DNA of 64,000 nucleotides from Diadema setosum (GCF_964275005.1 NW_027307667.1:186001-250000), one strand, 5' to 3'. Shown: positions 34,021-46,040, counted from the first letter of the stretch. A program made the numbers and translations. The notes: generated by a model from the sequence alone, not told the origin.

Positions 34021-35035
34021 TCTCACATTTTAATGCTAATTACCTAGAATATTATTACGCGCGCGTACGCGCGCGTCAAATTGTTAAAAGGCTCAAAACA
34101 ACTTACCAATGGGAAATCTCGAAGTTTAAGACAATTTTAAGCGTTTCGCGCGTTCGCGTCCGTCCGCACATTTTCGCGCGCAGTGCGCGTAAGCAAAATG
34201 AAAATGCACATTTTTTGACAGATTTGGATTCCTGATACATTAAGTAACAATATCCATTGATTTCCGATCAATTTTGACATACAACAAAGGAATGCGTTGG
34301 CGTCAAAGTTGAAATTTTGTGGGCGCGTCTATGTGCAAATATAGCGAAAAACATGTCTTTGTTTATTTCGCCATAGCTCTTTAAAACGTCTGGTTACCCT
34401 ATGATTTTATTGCATATTACAAAAACATATGAATTGGAAATAACGTTTCAAGTATCACTATCTCCATAAATACATTATGACGTCATCATATCATCATCTG
34501 AAATCAAAAAAGTGGAATTATTTTTTAAGGTACTGTTTCTGACATTCATTTGCTCGTATCTCTGTTGTTTAAGCTCAATATTATCCCAAATTCAGATATG
34601 TTTTACTTTGAACATTTGCCTTCCAAGTCCTTGTCATACTTTTGATATTTGATGACGTCATCATGCTTTAAATTGTGTTTAAAGGTAAAGACGCAAAATC
34701 GGACAAGTTTACGTGTTAAGTCTATGGGAGGTGATTTTTTTTTTAACCATGCATTGACTTGACAATGTTTAAGCACCTTTATCTCAGCTGATTTTGCTTC
34801 ATTTCCTCTGAAACCTAAGTTTGTTGTTGCTGAGACAATAAGCTGTAGTCATCATGCATTTTATATTTTCAAATCTCCTCATTAGGTCGACAATTTTGTA
34901 GTTAAAAACTGAAAATGAGAATGCAATATGTACGGAACGATTCCCGATTGTTCTTTGCAACTCTATATTGGTCGAATCCACGCGGCCACTTGTGGGAAGT
35001 TGAATAGCGCCATCACAAGTCAACACTGTCACGAC
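34021..35035. repeat. Composite repeat fragment A3
   Basis: Begins at TCTCACATTTTAATGC and repeats the A2 order (CpG patch 34056-34080, TGACGTCATCATATCATCAT at 34478, GTCTATGGGAGGTGATTTTT at 34721) but leaves the family near 34950, where GAATCCACGCGGCCACTTGT appears. A similar piece is at 37625-37740. No tRNA-Leu head is kept here. Confidence 0.7.
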
Positions 35036-35073
35036 AGTGTTATTATATATTTAAGTTTCACAATGGGTCTTTA

Positions 35074-35640
35074 GGACAGTCATGTGGCGTAATCGCTTAG
35101 CGCGCTGGGTGTTCATGACGCCATACCGGAAGTTCGACTCCCGCAGGAGTTTTTTCTTTCTTTTTTTTTCGGCAGTTCAGCTTTACTCCGATGTCATTTA
35201 TCGTATTATTTTATCAAGTATACGTAACCCGTGAACACGGCTGCTCTATTTCCCTTGTTCTGTATTGGAGTTTGGAGATTGGGTTTGCTTCATTCATTTT
35301 GTCACACTTAGTGTTGTGAATTGCCCCTTGTTACAGTGTCCCGCTTGCCACCTTTCGTTTGCTCTTTCCTTTTCTCTTCATTGGTTCTTGTTATATTGTA
35401 ACAGGATAGGTAGGAACATGTACGTTTAGATAACTGGCAGGAATGGGAGCTGAATTGATTAACTCTAGTCCAGGTGTATGGCGCCTCGCTCATCTCTTTG
35501 AAATTCCAGGTTGTTATTGTTTGACCCAATAACGGAGTTGTAGACAGGTTTTATGTTGCTATAGAGGTATCTTGTGCCATATGAATGGAAGGCATCACTG
35601 TTAAGTAGTAGTAATGAACTTTTTCATGTTGTAAATGATA
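35074..35640 (+). repeat. tRNA-Met-like SINE-type unit 1
   Basis: The head (35074-35149) has GTGGCGTAATCGCTTAGCGC and AGTTCGACTCCC as A/B boxes, with TTCATGA at the anticodon loop. The body continues with TTTGTCACAC, GCCACCTTTCGTTTGCTCTT and CCAGGTTGTTATTGTTTGAC. The body is shared with the units at 35670, 37840 and 39060. Head plus unrelated body is the SINE layout, though ~0.57 kb is long. Confidence 0.7.
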
Positions 35641-35669
35641 TAAAGATATGAATTTCACATCCAATCTTC

Positions 35670-36370
35670 GGGACAGCCGTGCGGCTTTATAGTCGCTTAG
35701 CGCGCTGCATGGTCATTATGCACTACCTTAGACGAGATGTTCGGGACCCGCAGGACGCTATTATTTTTTTTTCTCTATCTCTTTCTCTGTTTTTCTTTGG
35801 TAGTTCAGCTTCATTCCGATGTCATTACCCCACGACACACAGTAACTCAAGTTCCCTTTTTTTTTGTCGGAGGCTGGAGGTTGGATTTGCTTCATTTATC
35901 ATACGTAATGTTGTAAATTGCCCTTGGTATACAGTGCCCCGCTTGCCACCTTTCGTTTTCTCTTTCCTTTTCTCTACGTTTGTTCCTGTTACACTGCACA
36001 AGACAGGTCGGAAAATGATTTACATAACTCAACTGGAGCAGGAATGGCAACTGAATAAATTAACTCTAGGCCAGGTGTATAGCGTCTCGCTCGTCTCTTT
36101 GAAATTCCAGGTTGTTATTGTTTGACCCAATAACGGAATTGTAGACAGGTTTGATGTTGCTATAGAGGTATCTTGTGCCACATGAGTCGAAGGCATCACT
36201 GTTTAGTAGTAGTAATGAACTTTTTCATGTCCCTCCATGTCAATTATAGTGTGTTCAAAGGGGTTGTGTGTCTATCTGCCAAAGAAAAGGAAAACCTTAT
36301 TTTCGTCATGGCTATTTCTCTATACGTAACCATAGGTGATGAGTGTTGTTGGTATCTGAGCAGTGAATAA
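35670..36370 (+). repeat. tRNA-Met-like SINE-type unit 2
   Basis: Tandem neighbour of unit 1. The head is at 35670-35757 (AGTCGCTTAGCGCGCTGC, GTTCGGGACCCGCAGGAC). It has the same body, then an extension TTTTCGTCATGGCTATTTCTC near 36300 that returns at 38400 and 39490. Confidence 0.7.
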
Positions 36371-37839
36371 CACAGCACCAGGCTAAAATCCCCCTTAGTT
36401 ATACGCGCTAAGCGTTAAATTTGATATATCTTTATGTATGTAGTCAATCACTGCTAATGGAGTTACAGAATTATGTTATGACACCTTTCACTGAAAGTTT
36501 GTAAAGCAAAGTTTATGGACAAGGCAAGCAATTGTACATGAATAATACCAATGATTTCAGAGGGAAATTGTGGTATACCTAAATGTAAGGGTATCATTGC
36601 CTTGGAATTGCTGAGACAATATCTTGGCACGAGGGCTTCCACCTTTAATAACTGATCCCTTTGAAGATGTGTCGGTCACGGGTGATCGTCATGATTCATC
36701 TTACACGTATAAGCTTCCGTTCCACACTCTTAGTTCGAGAAGACTTACCGCCATACTTCAAATTGTGATTAAAGGTAAAGACTAAAAATCAGACAAGTTG
36801 ACGTGTTATGTCTATGGGAGGTGATTTTTTTTTAAACCATGCATTGACTTGACAACGTTTAAGCACCTGTATTTCAGCTGATTTTGCTCCATTTCCTCTG
36901 AAACTTAAGTATGTGGCAGCTCAGACAATAAGTTGCAGTAATCATGTATTTTATTTTTTTAAATCTCCTCATTAGGTTGATAATTTGGCAGCTAAAAACT
37001 GAAAATGAGAAAGGAATGTGGACCAAACGATTCCTGAATCATCTTTCACATATAAGCTTACGTTCCTCATATTTTCTCGTCAAGACGTACATGGCCGAGA
37101 GGATAAAGGCGACGTCCCAAGAGACGTGAGGTTGCACACGTACGGGTTCGAACCCCATAAGAGCACGAAACAAAATACTTACATCTTTTGCTTTTTTTTT
37201 TCTTTTATGGAGTATTCACCTTCGTCCATGTAGAAATCACGTTTTCATGTAAACGTATACACACACACAGGCACACACACACACACACACACACACACAA
37301 TATCCCTTTGTTTTGTGTTGGAGACCTCATTGCTTTGACTTGCAACTTGGACTTGAAATTACAAATGTTAAAGTGAAGATTACTCTTAAAAGACCGCGTG
37401 GCCATGTTTGATTTTCTTTTACAATATAAAGACCTATTGGTAAAATTATTCATTCACATATCCTTTCCAATCAACTTACTTGGACACGCCGACACCACAC
37501 GAAATTTTGCATGACAGAAACAATTTCATCTGAATTATGTAGGACTGTATAAAGAATTGGACTTCACGAATATTTCTCAATATTACTTCAAGTCGCTACT
37601 TAACATTATTTTCGTTGTCGATCACTGAAAATGAGAATGGAATCTGGTCGAAACGATTCCCGATTTATCTTTGCAACTGTATATTGATCGAATCCACGCG
37701 GCCACTCGTGGGAAGTTGAATAGCGCTATCAATCACTTGACGTATATCGCCAAAAAAAAAAAAACAAAAAAACTGAATATCAATGTAAATTTGTGTTGTG
37801 TATAGCATACATAGATAGATTTAATTTTCGCAGAAGATC
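36371..37839. repeat. Mixed fragments of the A and SINE-type repeats
   Basis: 36745-37330 is a partial A unit (GTCTATGGGAGGTGATTTTT at ~36808, tRNA-like head at 37084, CA run at 37259-37300). 37625-37740 matches the A3 end (CGCGGCCACTCGTGGGAAGT). Between them I see no gene. Confidence 0.6.
37084..37167 (+). repeat. tRNA-Leu-like Pol III head 4
   Basis: ATGGCCGAGAGGATAAAGGC and GGGTTCGAACCCC with a long variable region. One extra base lies in the anticodon-arm region (GTCCCAAGAGAC). Degenerate, not a working tRNA. Confidence 0.65.
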
Positions 37840-38480
37840 TTCGGATCTTCCGTGTGGCAGAATCGCTTAGCACGCTGCGTGTTTATAATGCCCGACCGGA
37901 AGGAGGGAAGTTAATCGAGTCCCGCAGGACTTTTTCCTTTTATTTCTTTTTTCTTTTTTTTCTGCAGTTCAGCTTCACTCTTATGTCATGAACACAGCTA
38001 CTCTATTTCCCTTGTTTTGTATTGGAGTTTGGAGGTTGGGTTTACTTCTTTAATTTTGTCACACGTAATGTTGTAAATTGCCCCTTGAAACAGTACCCCG
38101 CTTGCCACCATTCGTTTTCTCTTTTCTTTTCTCTTCATTTGTTCTTCTTATACTGTAGCAGGATATTTAGGAACGTGTACGTTTACATAACTAACAGGAA
38201 TGGGAACTGAATTAATTAACTCTAGTCCACGTGCATGCGTCTCGCTTACCTCTTTGGAATTCCAGGTTGTTATTGTTTGACCAAATAACGGAGTTAAAGA
38301 CAGGCAGGGAAGGAAGTGACTTGATATTGCTTCATAATGAGGAATTTCGGGCAACACCTTTCCAAGTGTAGTGATTATGAAGGGGTTCTCTGTCGTTTAT
38401 TTTCGTCATGGCTGTTTCACTAGTTTAGCCATAGGTGATATGTTGTTGGCATCTGGGAGAATAGAACAGATCAGTACCAA
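37840..38480 (+). repeat. tRNA-Met-like SINE-type unit 3
   Basis: Head GTGTGGCAGAATCGCTTAGC with a small insertion before its B-box region (AATCGAGTCCCGCAGGAC, 37913-37930). It has the same body as units 1 and 2. Confidence 0.68.
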
Positions 38481-39059
38481 GCTGGAATAGCCCTATAAGC
38501 AATGTGGTAAGCGTTAAATTTTTTGCATTATCTTTCTTCATTAAAGTCAATCACTACTGATCGAAATACACAATCGACACGTTCCACTGGTAGTTTAGGA
38601 AAAGGGAATTAATGCACGATGCAATGATAAATGTGCTACCATTGATTTTAGAGACGTCATTGTGGTGTGGTACTGGTGATGGTAAGGGAACCATAGATTG
38701 CTTTTAAAGTAATGAGACAATCATTGGACCTTTGCATCAAGACCGCATTCCCATCTAGAATATAATGCATGTTCATGCGGTGTTTTTTAAAATCCTGACG
38801 TGGACATTTTCTTTTTGTTATTTTTAATTTACGAATGTTATATCTGAATTTGTTTCTTTCCCCTAACATTTTTTTTTTTGTTGTTGAATATAAAGTTGGA
38901 CGTTCCGTGAGCGAGTAGAAGAGCAGCGATTTAGTTACAGTTTCAATGCATCTTGTTTACCATCTTCTCTGACATTAAATTGATGGTTTTTATATTTGAC
39001 ATTGTCTGTCTATTTGCCTGTTTATGCTCATAAAACACTGCTATAACAACTAATACATT
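38481..39059. other. Unassigned repeat-rich sequence
   Basis: AT-rich. Short words are shared with 36420-36600 and 39600-39850 (ATTATGTTATGACAC-like and GCATGAATCC-like), so it is probably more of the same repeat family. No gene is supported. Confidence 0.45.
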
Positions 39060-39600
39060 TGCTTCACTTGTCACACGCAATGATATGGATTGCAGTTGTG
39101 CATGCAGTTTTACTTCTGCCACCTCTCGTTTTTCTCTCCCCTTTTCCCTCACTTTGGTTTTGTTATACTGCAGATGGGAATGATTACACTAACATAACCC
39201 AACTTGAAGCAGGAATGAGAACTGAATAAATTAACTCTAGGCCAGGTGTATATAGCGTCTCGCTCATCTCTTTGAAATTTCAAGTTGTCATTGTTCGACC
39301 AACGGAGTTGAAGACAGGCTTTATGTTGCTATAGGCTTTATGTTGCTATAGAGGTATCTCGCGCCACATGAATGGAATGCATACGCTGCTTAGTATTAGT
39401 AATGAATTTTTTCATGTCCATCCCTGCCAATAAAAGTGAAGTGTGTTTGACGGGGTTCTGTGTCATTCTGCCTATGAGAAAGCAAAGTTTTATTTTTGCC
39501 ATGGCTGTTTCTCTATGCGTGGCCGTGGGTGATGGGTGTTGTTGGCATCTGGGCAGTAAAGAACCGAGTATCATGCTATAATACCCCCCCCCCCTTAGGT
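39060..39600 (+). repeat. tRNA-Met-like SINE-type unit 4, head missing
   Basis: Body only, from TTTGCTTCACTTGTCACACG through TTAACTCTAGGCCAGGTGTA and the CATGGCTGTTTCTCTATGCG extension. The tRNA-like head is absent, so it is 5'-truncated. Confidence 0.65.
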
Positions 39601-40323
39601 TCTAAGCGTTCAATACGGTGATATATCTCTCTTCTTTATCATGTAAATCACTGCTGATGGAATGACAGAATTATGTTATGACACGTTTCACTCAAAGCTT
39701 AAAAAACAAAGTTTATGCACGATACAAGTAATGGTGCATGAGTCCTATAGGCCATTGATTTTAGATGAGAAATTATGATATGCCTATAGTAGGGGTGTCA
39801 TTGATTAGGAATTAATGACACGATTAAGCACTCCTTCCACTTTTAACTGTCCCCTTTGAATGTGTGTCGATCACGTGAGATCGTCATAAATTATCATTCA
39901 CGTATAAGCTTACGTTCAAAGTGTACTCTTAGTTGGAGGAGACCTATAGTTACATGGTTAAAGGCGATGTCTCTTTCGCTGGAGCCGTACGTTTGGTCCG
40001 TTTTTCTTTTGCCCTTTTCTCTTTAATTGAGGTATCACTTTCGTCCAGGATAAATCACATTCTAATGTAAACAGACTCACTTGCTCTATATCCCTTGTTT
40101 TGTATCGGAGGCTTCATTAGTTTTACTGCTGGTAAATCTCACAGGCTTGTATATAGCTGTAAGAGCTCTCTGAACTGATCATTATGATAGCAAGATTAGA
40201 GGGAGTCATATTGGTTATGTAAATAATGGTCAAAGGTCATGTTTTAAAAGGCCACTGCTAAAGCCAGGATGGTTATAAACACTTAATTGTCATGTTTTAT
40301 TTGTACGTGCCGAGGATCCCTTG
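39601..40323. other. Unassigned, degenerate A-type repeat
   Basis: 39840-40060 has weak traces of the A-unit end, including a heavily mutated tRNA-like head near 39945-39990 (ACATGGTTAAAGGCGATGTC). Otherwise nothing recognised. Confidence 0.45.
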
Positions 40324-40912
40324 GACCCCGTTTACAGTGCGAGGCTCGGCCGCGGCTCGGCCGCGCCGAGCCCACCTTCATTTCGGTGTAAACGCGCAAA
40401 AGGCCAAATGCGGGGCCAAAATTGGCCTCGCATTAGGCCACGCTCTGGAGGTGGTCTCGGCCGCGGCCGAGCCGCGGTCGCGCCCGGCCTTTTTCTCAGT
40501 GTAAACGCAAACTGGGCTAAATGCGCGGCCAATTTTAATCTGGCTTCCAAACCCTAGCCTGTACTATTTCGCTATTGAGGATATTAACCACTTCAACGTC
40601 GAAAACTAGTATAGTTTAAGGTGGTTTTGTCCTGCAAAGGATTTTCTCCTTCGGCAAAGGCCTTTGCCCGAACGGCGACTTCGTCGCCACGGAATTCAGT
40701 TGGCAAAGGATCTGAAAACCAGACAATACCAAATTGCGTTTGTTTACAAGTAGAGCGCCACTACGACAAAATATTGAAAGGTTTGAATTAAAAGCGCGGC
40801 CGAGCCCGGCAGTGTAAACGGACTAAATTGCGGGGCTCGGCCTCGCAATTGAGGTTGGCCGCGGCCGCGGCTCGGCCGCGTCTCCGCCCAGCCCCGCACC
40901 GTTAACGGGGAC
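40324..40912. mobile_element. 589-bp GC-rich element with CCCCGTT ends
   Basis: The left end GACCCCGTTTACAGTGCGAG and the right end (reverse complement GTCCCCGTTAACGGTGCGGG) match at most positions. Both ends continue into CTCGGCCGCGG-type CpG text with internal GTGTAAACGC repeats. It is far more GC-rich than the flanks. The open frames on both strands are by-products of low stop-codon density. Superfamily not determined; such CCCCGTTTACA-type ends occur in hAT-like and other elements. Confidence 0.65.
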
Positions 40913-42431
40913 TAAGTTTATGCACTGTACGTACTCAAAAAGTCCGTAAATCGACTTAGTCGCACACGCACAGAATTTCCACTTAGTTTGTGTGACAGAA
41001 AAACAAATGTGATCTGAATAATGTAGGCCCAAAAAGTTCAACTAAGTATCTCATTACTTCCAGGTGCTATATTGTATTCTTTTCTTTGTCGATCACGGAT
41101 GACCGATATCTGATGACCCCATGCGTATCACCTAATTCGTCTTCAGTGTGACGAGTTTCATATCTCGTTTCTTATTCTTCTTTCTTTCTGCCACATTTTG
41201 TGTCGTCAATATCTCAAGAATGACATTACGGAATAACATGACATTTTCAGTCACCATGTCTCATGACAATATCTAGCCACAATAAGGTTTTCATGACAGT
41301 AACGTATCTATGACGTCATCTAGGCGCCATTTTATGATTTTCGGACCATGTTACATGATCGATCATAACTTCATAACTAAAGGTCATTTCTGTTTCATTT
41401 TTTGTGGACATAAAGTTCAGGTCACGTTCTATCTTTCTTTCTTAACGCTAATTACCTAGGAAATCATTATGCGCGAGTACGAGCGCGTAAAACTTTTCAA
41501 AGGCTCAAAACAACTTACCAATGGGAAATCTCGAAGTTTCAGACAATTTTAAGCGTTTCAAACAATTTTGCGCGTGCGCGTCCGTCCGCGCATTTTCGCG
41601 CGCACAGCCGCGTCAACAACATGAAAATACACTTTTTTGACTGATTTGGATTTCTGATACTTTGAGTAACAATATCCATTGATTTCTGATCGATTCTGTC
41701 CAATAACAAAGCAATGCACTTGCGTCAAAGTTCAAAGTTTCGCGTGCGCGTCTATGTGCAAATATAGTGAAAAAACATGTCTTTGTTTATTTCGCCATAG
41801 CTCTTTAAAACGTCTGGTGACCCTATGTTTTTATTGCATATTACAAAAGCATATAAATTGGATATAACGTTTCAAGTATCATTGTTTCCATAAATACATT
41901 ATGACGTCATCATATCGTCATCTGAAATCAAAAAAGTGGAATTATTTTTTTAAGGTACTGTTTCTGACATTCATTTGCTTGTATCTCTGTTGTTTAAGCT
42001 CAATATTATCCCAAATTCAGATATATTGTACTTTGAACATTTGCCTTTCAAGTCCATATCATGGTTTTGAAATTTGATGACGTCATCATACTTTAAATTG
42101 TGATTAAAAGTAAACACGCAAAATCGGACAAGTTTACGTGTTATGTCTTACCCAGTCTATGGGAGATGATTTTTTTTTTAAACCATCCATTGACTTGACA
42201 ACGTTTAAGCACCTTTATCTCAGCTGGTTTTGCTTCATTTCCTCTGAAACTTAAGTATGTTGTTCCTGTGACAATAAGCTGCAGTAATCATGCATTTTGT
42301 TCTTTGAAATCTCCTCATCAGGTTGACAATTTTGCAATTTAAAACTGAAAATGAGAATGGAATGCGGACGAAACGATTCCTGATTCATCTTTCACATACA
42401 TAAGTTTACGTTACTCTAATTTTCTCGTCGA

Positions 42432-42512
42432 GACGTATGGCCGAGTGGTTAGAGGCGTCGTCTCAGAAACGTGAGGTTGCACAAGTGCGGGTTCGAACCT
42501 CACAAGAGCACG
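42432..42512 (+). repeat. tRNA-Leu-like Pol III head 5
   Basis: TGGCCGAGTGGTTAGAGGCG, CTCAGAA at the loop position, GGGTTCGAACC. Equivalent in position to head 2 of unit A2. Confidence 0.7.
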
Positions 42513-43711
42513 AAAGAAAATACTTATATTTTTTTTTCTTTTTTTTTCTTCAATGGAGTACTACACCTTCGCCCATGTAGAAATCAGGTTCGCATGTAAA
42601 CACACCTATACGCACACACTCACACAGTATCCCTTCGTTTTGCGTTGGAGACTGCATTGCTTCGACTGCTGCAAAATTGTGTAGGCTGGGCTTTTTACAC
42701 TGATAATGGTAACTTGTAACAAAATGAAATTTGTTCATATCAATTCAGTAACCCAATGTAGCCGTGGTTACTTTTTGCTTATTTATACATGTAACAAGCT
42801 ATACATTGTAAAAAAGTATTTGAATTGTTCCTTTAAGTCAGTCTTCTGTATTGATGATTATTTGTCAATTAGTGTTTTGTTTTGTTTTTTTGGAGTTTCA
42901 CATAGTGATAAAAAGTATGGATGATAAGTGCAGCGATAATTCCTACAGTTAGTTCAAAGTTGTGTTACAGAGGTTTGATACATACATTTAGCATTGTGTG
43001 AGTGTATATGTGTGTATACAGGTTGGCCATATGACACATTCTAGACAATTAATCTTAATTAATTAGCAAACGTGATCAGCTATGGAACTGAATATGGTAT
43101 TGATGTATGATGCTAATGATTCTAATTAAACTGTGAAGAGTTTAAAGGGATAGCTTAACTGTGTATAAAAGTAAAGCAATTATAAGGAAATTTTAGGGGA
43201 ATTTGATAACCATGCTTATAATAATTTCATACAGGTACTAATAGTTGCCTCATGTTCTTGTGATCGATTGTCATGTCAATAGCAAACTGACAACGTACGA
43301 TGAATATGTTTGATACACAGTACGTTGAACAATTGCCTTTCAAGTCCATATCGATGTTTTCTAATTTGATGACGTCAATATGCTAGAAGTTGTAATTAAA
43401 GGCAAGATACCAAAATCAGCGAAGATTATATGTTATGTCTATGGGAGGGGATTTTTTGTTTTTTAACCATGCATTGACTCGATAACGCTCAAGCACCTTT
43501 ACCTCACTTGATTTTGCTTCATTTCCTCTGAAACTTAAGTATATTGTAGCTGAGACAATAAGCTGCAGGAATCATACATTTTTTTTTTTAATCTTCTCAC
43601 CAGGTTGAGAATTTTGCGGCTTAAAACTGAAAATGAGAATGGAAGGTGGACGAAACGATTCCTGAGTCATCTTTCACATATAAGCTTATGTTCCTCATAT
43701 TTTCTCGTCGA

Positions 43712-43792
43712 GACGTATGACTGAGAGGTTAAAGGCGACGTCTCAGAGACGTAAGGTTCTACATGTGCGGGTTCGAACCCCATAAGAGCACG
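43712..43792 (+). repeat. tRNA-Leu-like Pol III head 6
   Basis: ATGACTGAGAGGTTAAAGGC (weakened A-box) and GGGTTCGAACCCC. Equivalent in position to head 3 of unit A2. Confidence 0.65.
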
Positions 43793-44474
43793 AAACAAAA
43801 TACTTATCTATTTTACTTTTTTTTTCTTCAATGGTGTATTACACATTCGTCCACGAAGAAATCACGTTCGTATATAAACGCACCTATACACAGCCACACA
43901 CCCACACACACAATCACTCTGTTTTGTGTTGGAGACCATATTGCTTAGACTGCTGCAAAATTCTGCAGGGTGGGTTTTTCAAACCGATCATAGTATGTAA
44001 TGACGACGACGGAGGTGTTGTACTTTGAACAATTGTCTTTCAAGTCTATGTCATTGTTTTGTACTTTGATGGCGTCATAACACTGAAAATTGTGATTAAA
44101 AGCAAGGTATCAAAACCAGCCGATTATAGGTTGTATGTCTGCGGGACGTATTTTTCCCGAGTTGCCAGAAATGGCCTAGCGACATCAATCGTTACAAGTC
44201 CGCATTTCCATCTAGCAATGCAATACATGTTCACGCGGCCACGTCTGTTGAGTGGTCATTGACTCTTCCCCTGTTATATCTATACATTTTTTTTTGTCTT
44301 AACATTTTCGTGGATGTCACGTGGCCGAGTGGTTAGAGAAACGGTTTCGCATGCAGGTTCAATATAACTTCAAGGTGCCTATATCACATTCTTTTCTTTG
44401 TCGATCACAGATGACCGACATCTGATGACCCCAAGCGTATCACCTAACTCGTCCTCAGTGTGACGAGTTTTCAT

Positions 44475-44765
44475 ATCTCGTTTCAATTTTATATCTACCG
44501 AAAATGGTAAAGAAATAACATTTAGTTATGAAGTTACGATCGATCATTGAAAATCACAAAATGGTGCCTACATGACGTCATAGATACGTTATCGTCGTGG
44601 AAGTGTTGCTGTGCTGAAATTGTCATGAGATATGATGACTGAAAATTTCATGTGAATTGATAATATCATTATTGAGATATTTTGTTCACAAAATCAATAA
44701 GAAAAAAATCGGAATTTCGAGCAAATACAATAAGTGATATACCGTTAGCGTATCACCTAACTAGT
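44475..44765. repeat. Inverted ~290-bp end fragment of the A family
   Basis: Reads as the reverse complement of 30651-30940 (GAAAATGGTAAAGAAATAAC, ACATGACGTCATAGATACG, then GTTAGCGTATCACCTAAC). So the A4 end is closed by an inverted copy of the A lead, giving inverted outer ends GGTGATACGCT/AGCGTATCACC. Confidence 0.7.
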
Positions 44766-44859
44766 TCACCTAACACCATGCAATTTGCAGTTGACTCGTG
44801 TAATTTCAAATCTGTTTACAAAACTTGATGTGATATACATGTACCTTGAGATCACATAC

Positions 44860-45042
44860 CTGACAATGTTGTGCAAAGTCGACGGCTGTTGAGAAGAAAT
44901 TGTCGGACAAGTAGTAACATTCCACACCGAAGCTCCACAGACGTGGCAAAGAACACACCCATAGGGCCAAATCTTTTCCCATCGAGGATTGACGTTGAGA
45001 ACAGGTTTCCCATATGTAAATCACTAAGTTTAAGTCTCGAAT
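44860..45042 (-). CDS. NLR LRR exon, 61 codons (third 61-codon exon)
   Basis: 183 nt, phase 0 at both ends; acceptor TTCGATTATTAACAG before 45042 and donor CAG|GTATGT after 44860. Text: IRDLNLVIY, then GKDLALWVCSLPRLWSF, then LSDNFFSTAVDFAQHCQ. It aligns end to end with the exons at 45845-46027 and 49890-50072. The Leu/Val spacing fits two LRR units of about 28-30 residues, which would form the sensing or regulatory horseshoe of a cytoplasmic NLR. One 0.8-kb intron separates it from the previous LRR exon. Confidence 0.85.
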
Positions 45043-45844
45043 CTGTTAATAATCGAAAGCAATAGCAAATGTCATTGTAAGTAGCGGAACGATTATGAAT
45101 TAAAATGCGCTCTTTAGATCGTTGTAAAATGTTGAAGCAAACAATGTGCCATAAATATGTGCGCGCATTGAAAACAACGAAACAAAACAAAAGAAAAGTT
45201 TAGGGTTAAATTCTTGATCACAATCTCTTGATCGAGCCCAGAAAGGTCAGTTTGGATTTTTAGTGTTCGCTTTGATTTTTTTTTTATTACATTGGTTCCT
45301 GCATTATCATTGTATATGGCAGTGCTCATATATTGCACATGCAGGCTGTTTACACAATTACCTCAAAACCAAATGTAATTCAGCTACTTGAATGATATTT
45401 ATATATGCAATACTGATTTTATCTGCAAACACGGTCATGGATAAAACAAAAGAAATGAAGAACCATGAATAAAAAGGAAATAATATGGTTAAAAAAAATC
45501 AAGAGTAAAACCAGATATGTGAAGGTAAATTGTGTATGTCAGTATTGTATGTCTGCATGTTACACGCCCCCCCCCCCCCGAATCAGACAGTCAACCATGC
45601 CCATGTTCAAGATTCTTACAGATTTAGACATTCTTAGACATACCTCTTCGAAGGACGAAAAGTGGTTAGTAATAATATCAACGTCACAATATCGTAATCA
45701 CCTCAATGTTAGCACACATTGAGTGAATGTGTATCGAAAAATTGTATTTAAGTGATTGGTGTGCCCATCAATTAGGATTATGATGTAAACTTGTTAGTAT
45801 TTTTAGAGTCGAACGTGAATCATGCACAGTCAAATATGACAAAC
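45043..45844. other. Short intron between two LRR exons
   Basis: AT-rich, 802 bp, with a C-run at 45568-45580. No repeat family from elsewhere in the window was recognised. Confidence 0.6.
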
Positions 45845-46027
45845 CTGGCAGGATTGCGCCAGGTCGGCGGCTGTTGCGAAGAAATTATCGAGGGAGTAGT
45901 AGCATTCCAAACTGAAGCTCGAAAGACTTGGCAAAGTACAAACCCATTGGGCCAAATCTTTTTCTGCAGCCACCTGAGATTGCAAGTTGTGACTAAAGTT
46001 GCGAATGATCAACGTCAGATCTTGTAT
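45845..46027 (-). CDS. NLR LRR exon, 61 codons (second 61-codon exon)
   Basis: 183 nt, phase 0. The acceptor is TTTTTTTCTGCAG at 46028-46040, directly next to a (TA)n run. Text: IQDLTLIIRNFSHNL, EKDLAQWVCTLPSLSSF, SLDNFFATAADLAQSCQ. The donor is CAG|GTTTGT, weaker than the GTATGT of the sister exons, so splicing here may be less efficient. Strong residue-level match to the two neighbours shows exon duplication inside the gene. Confidence 0.83.
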
Positions 46028-46040
46028 CTGCAGAAAAAAA

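Larger units (their letters stand above)
41060..44490. repeat. Composite repeat unit A4
   Basis: Same order as A2: GCGTATCACCTAATTCGTC terminal block, ~300-bp lead, CpG patch (41470-41600), TGACGTCATCATATCGTCAT at 41903, tRNA-like heads at 42432 and 43712, A-box block at 44321 and GCGTATCACCTAACTCGTCC at ~44435. It holds the empty site (43141) of the MITE found in A2. A2 and A4 are long, alignable sister copies in the same orientation. Confidence 0.78.

Noticed and set aside
40292..40557. Arg/Ala/Pro-rich small proteins in three frames
   Set aside because: GC-rich transposon sequence has few stop codons; frames overlap on both strands and have no shared signal.
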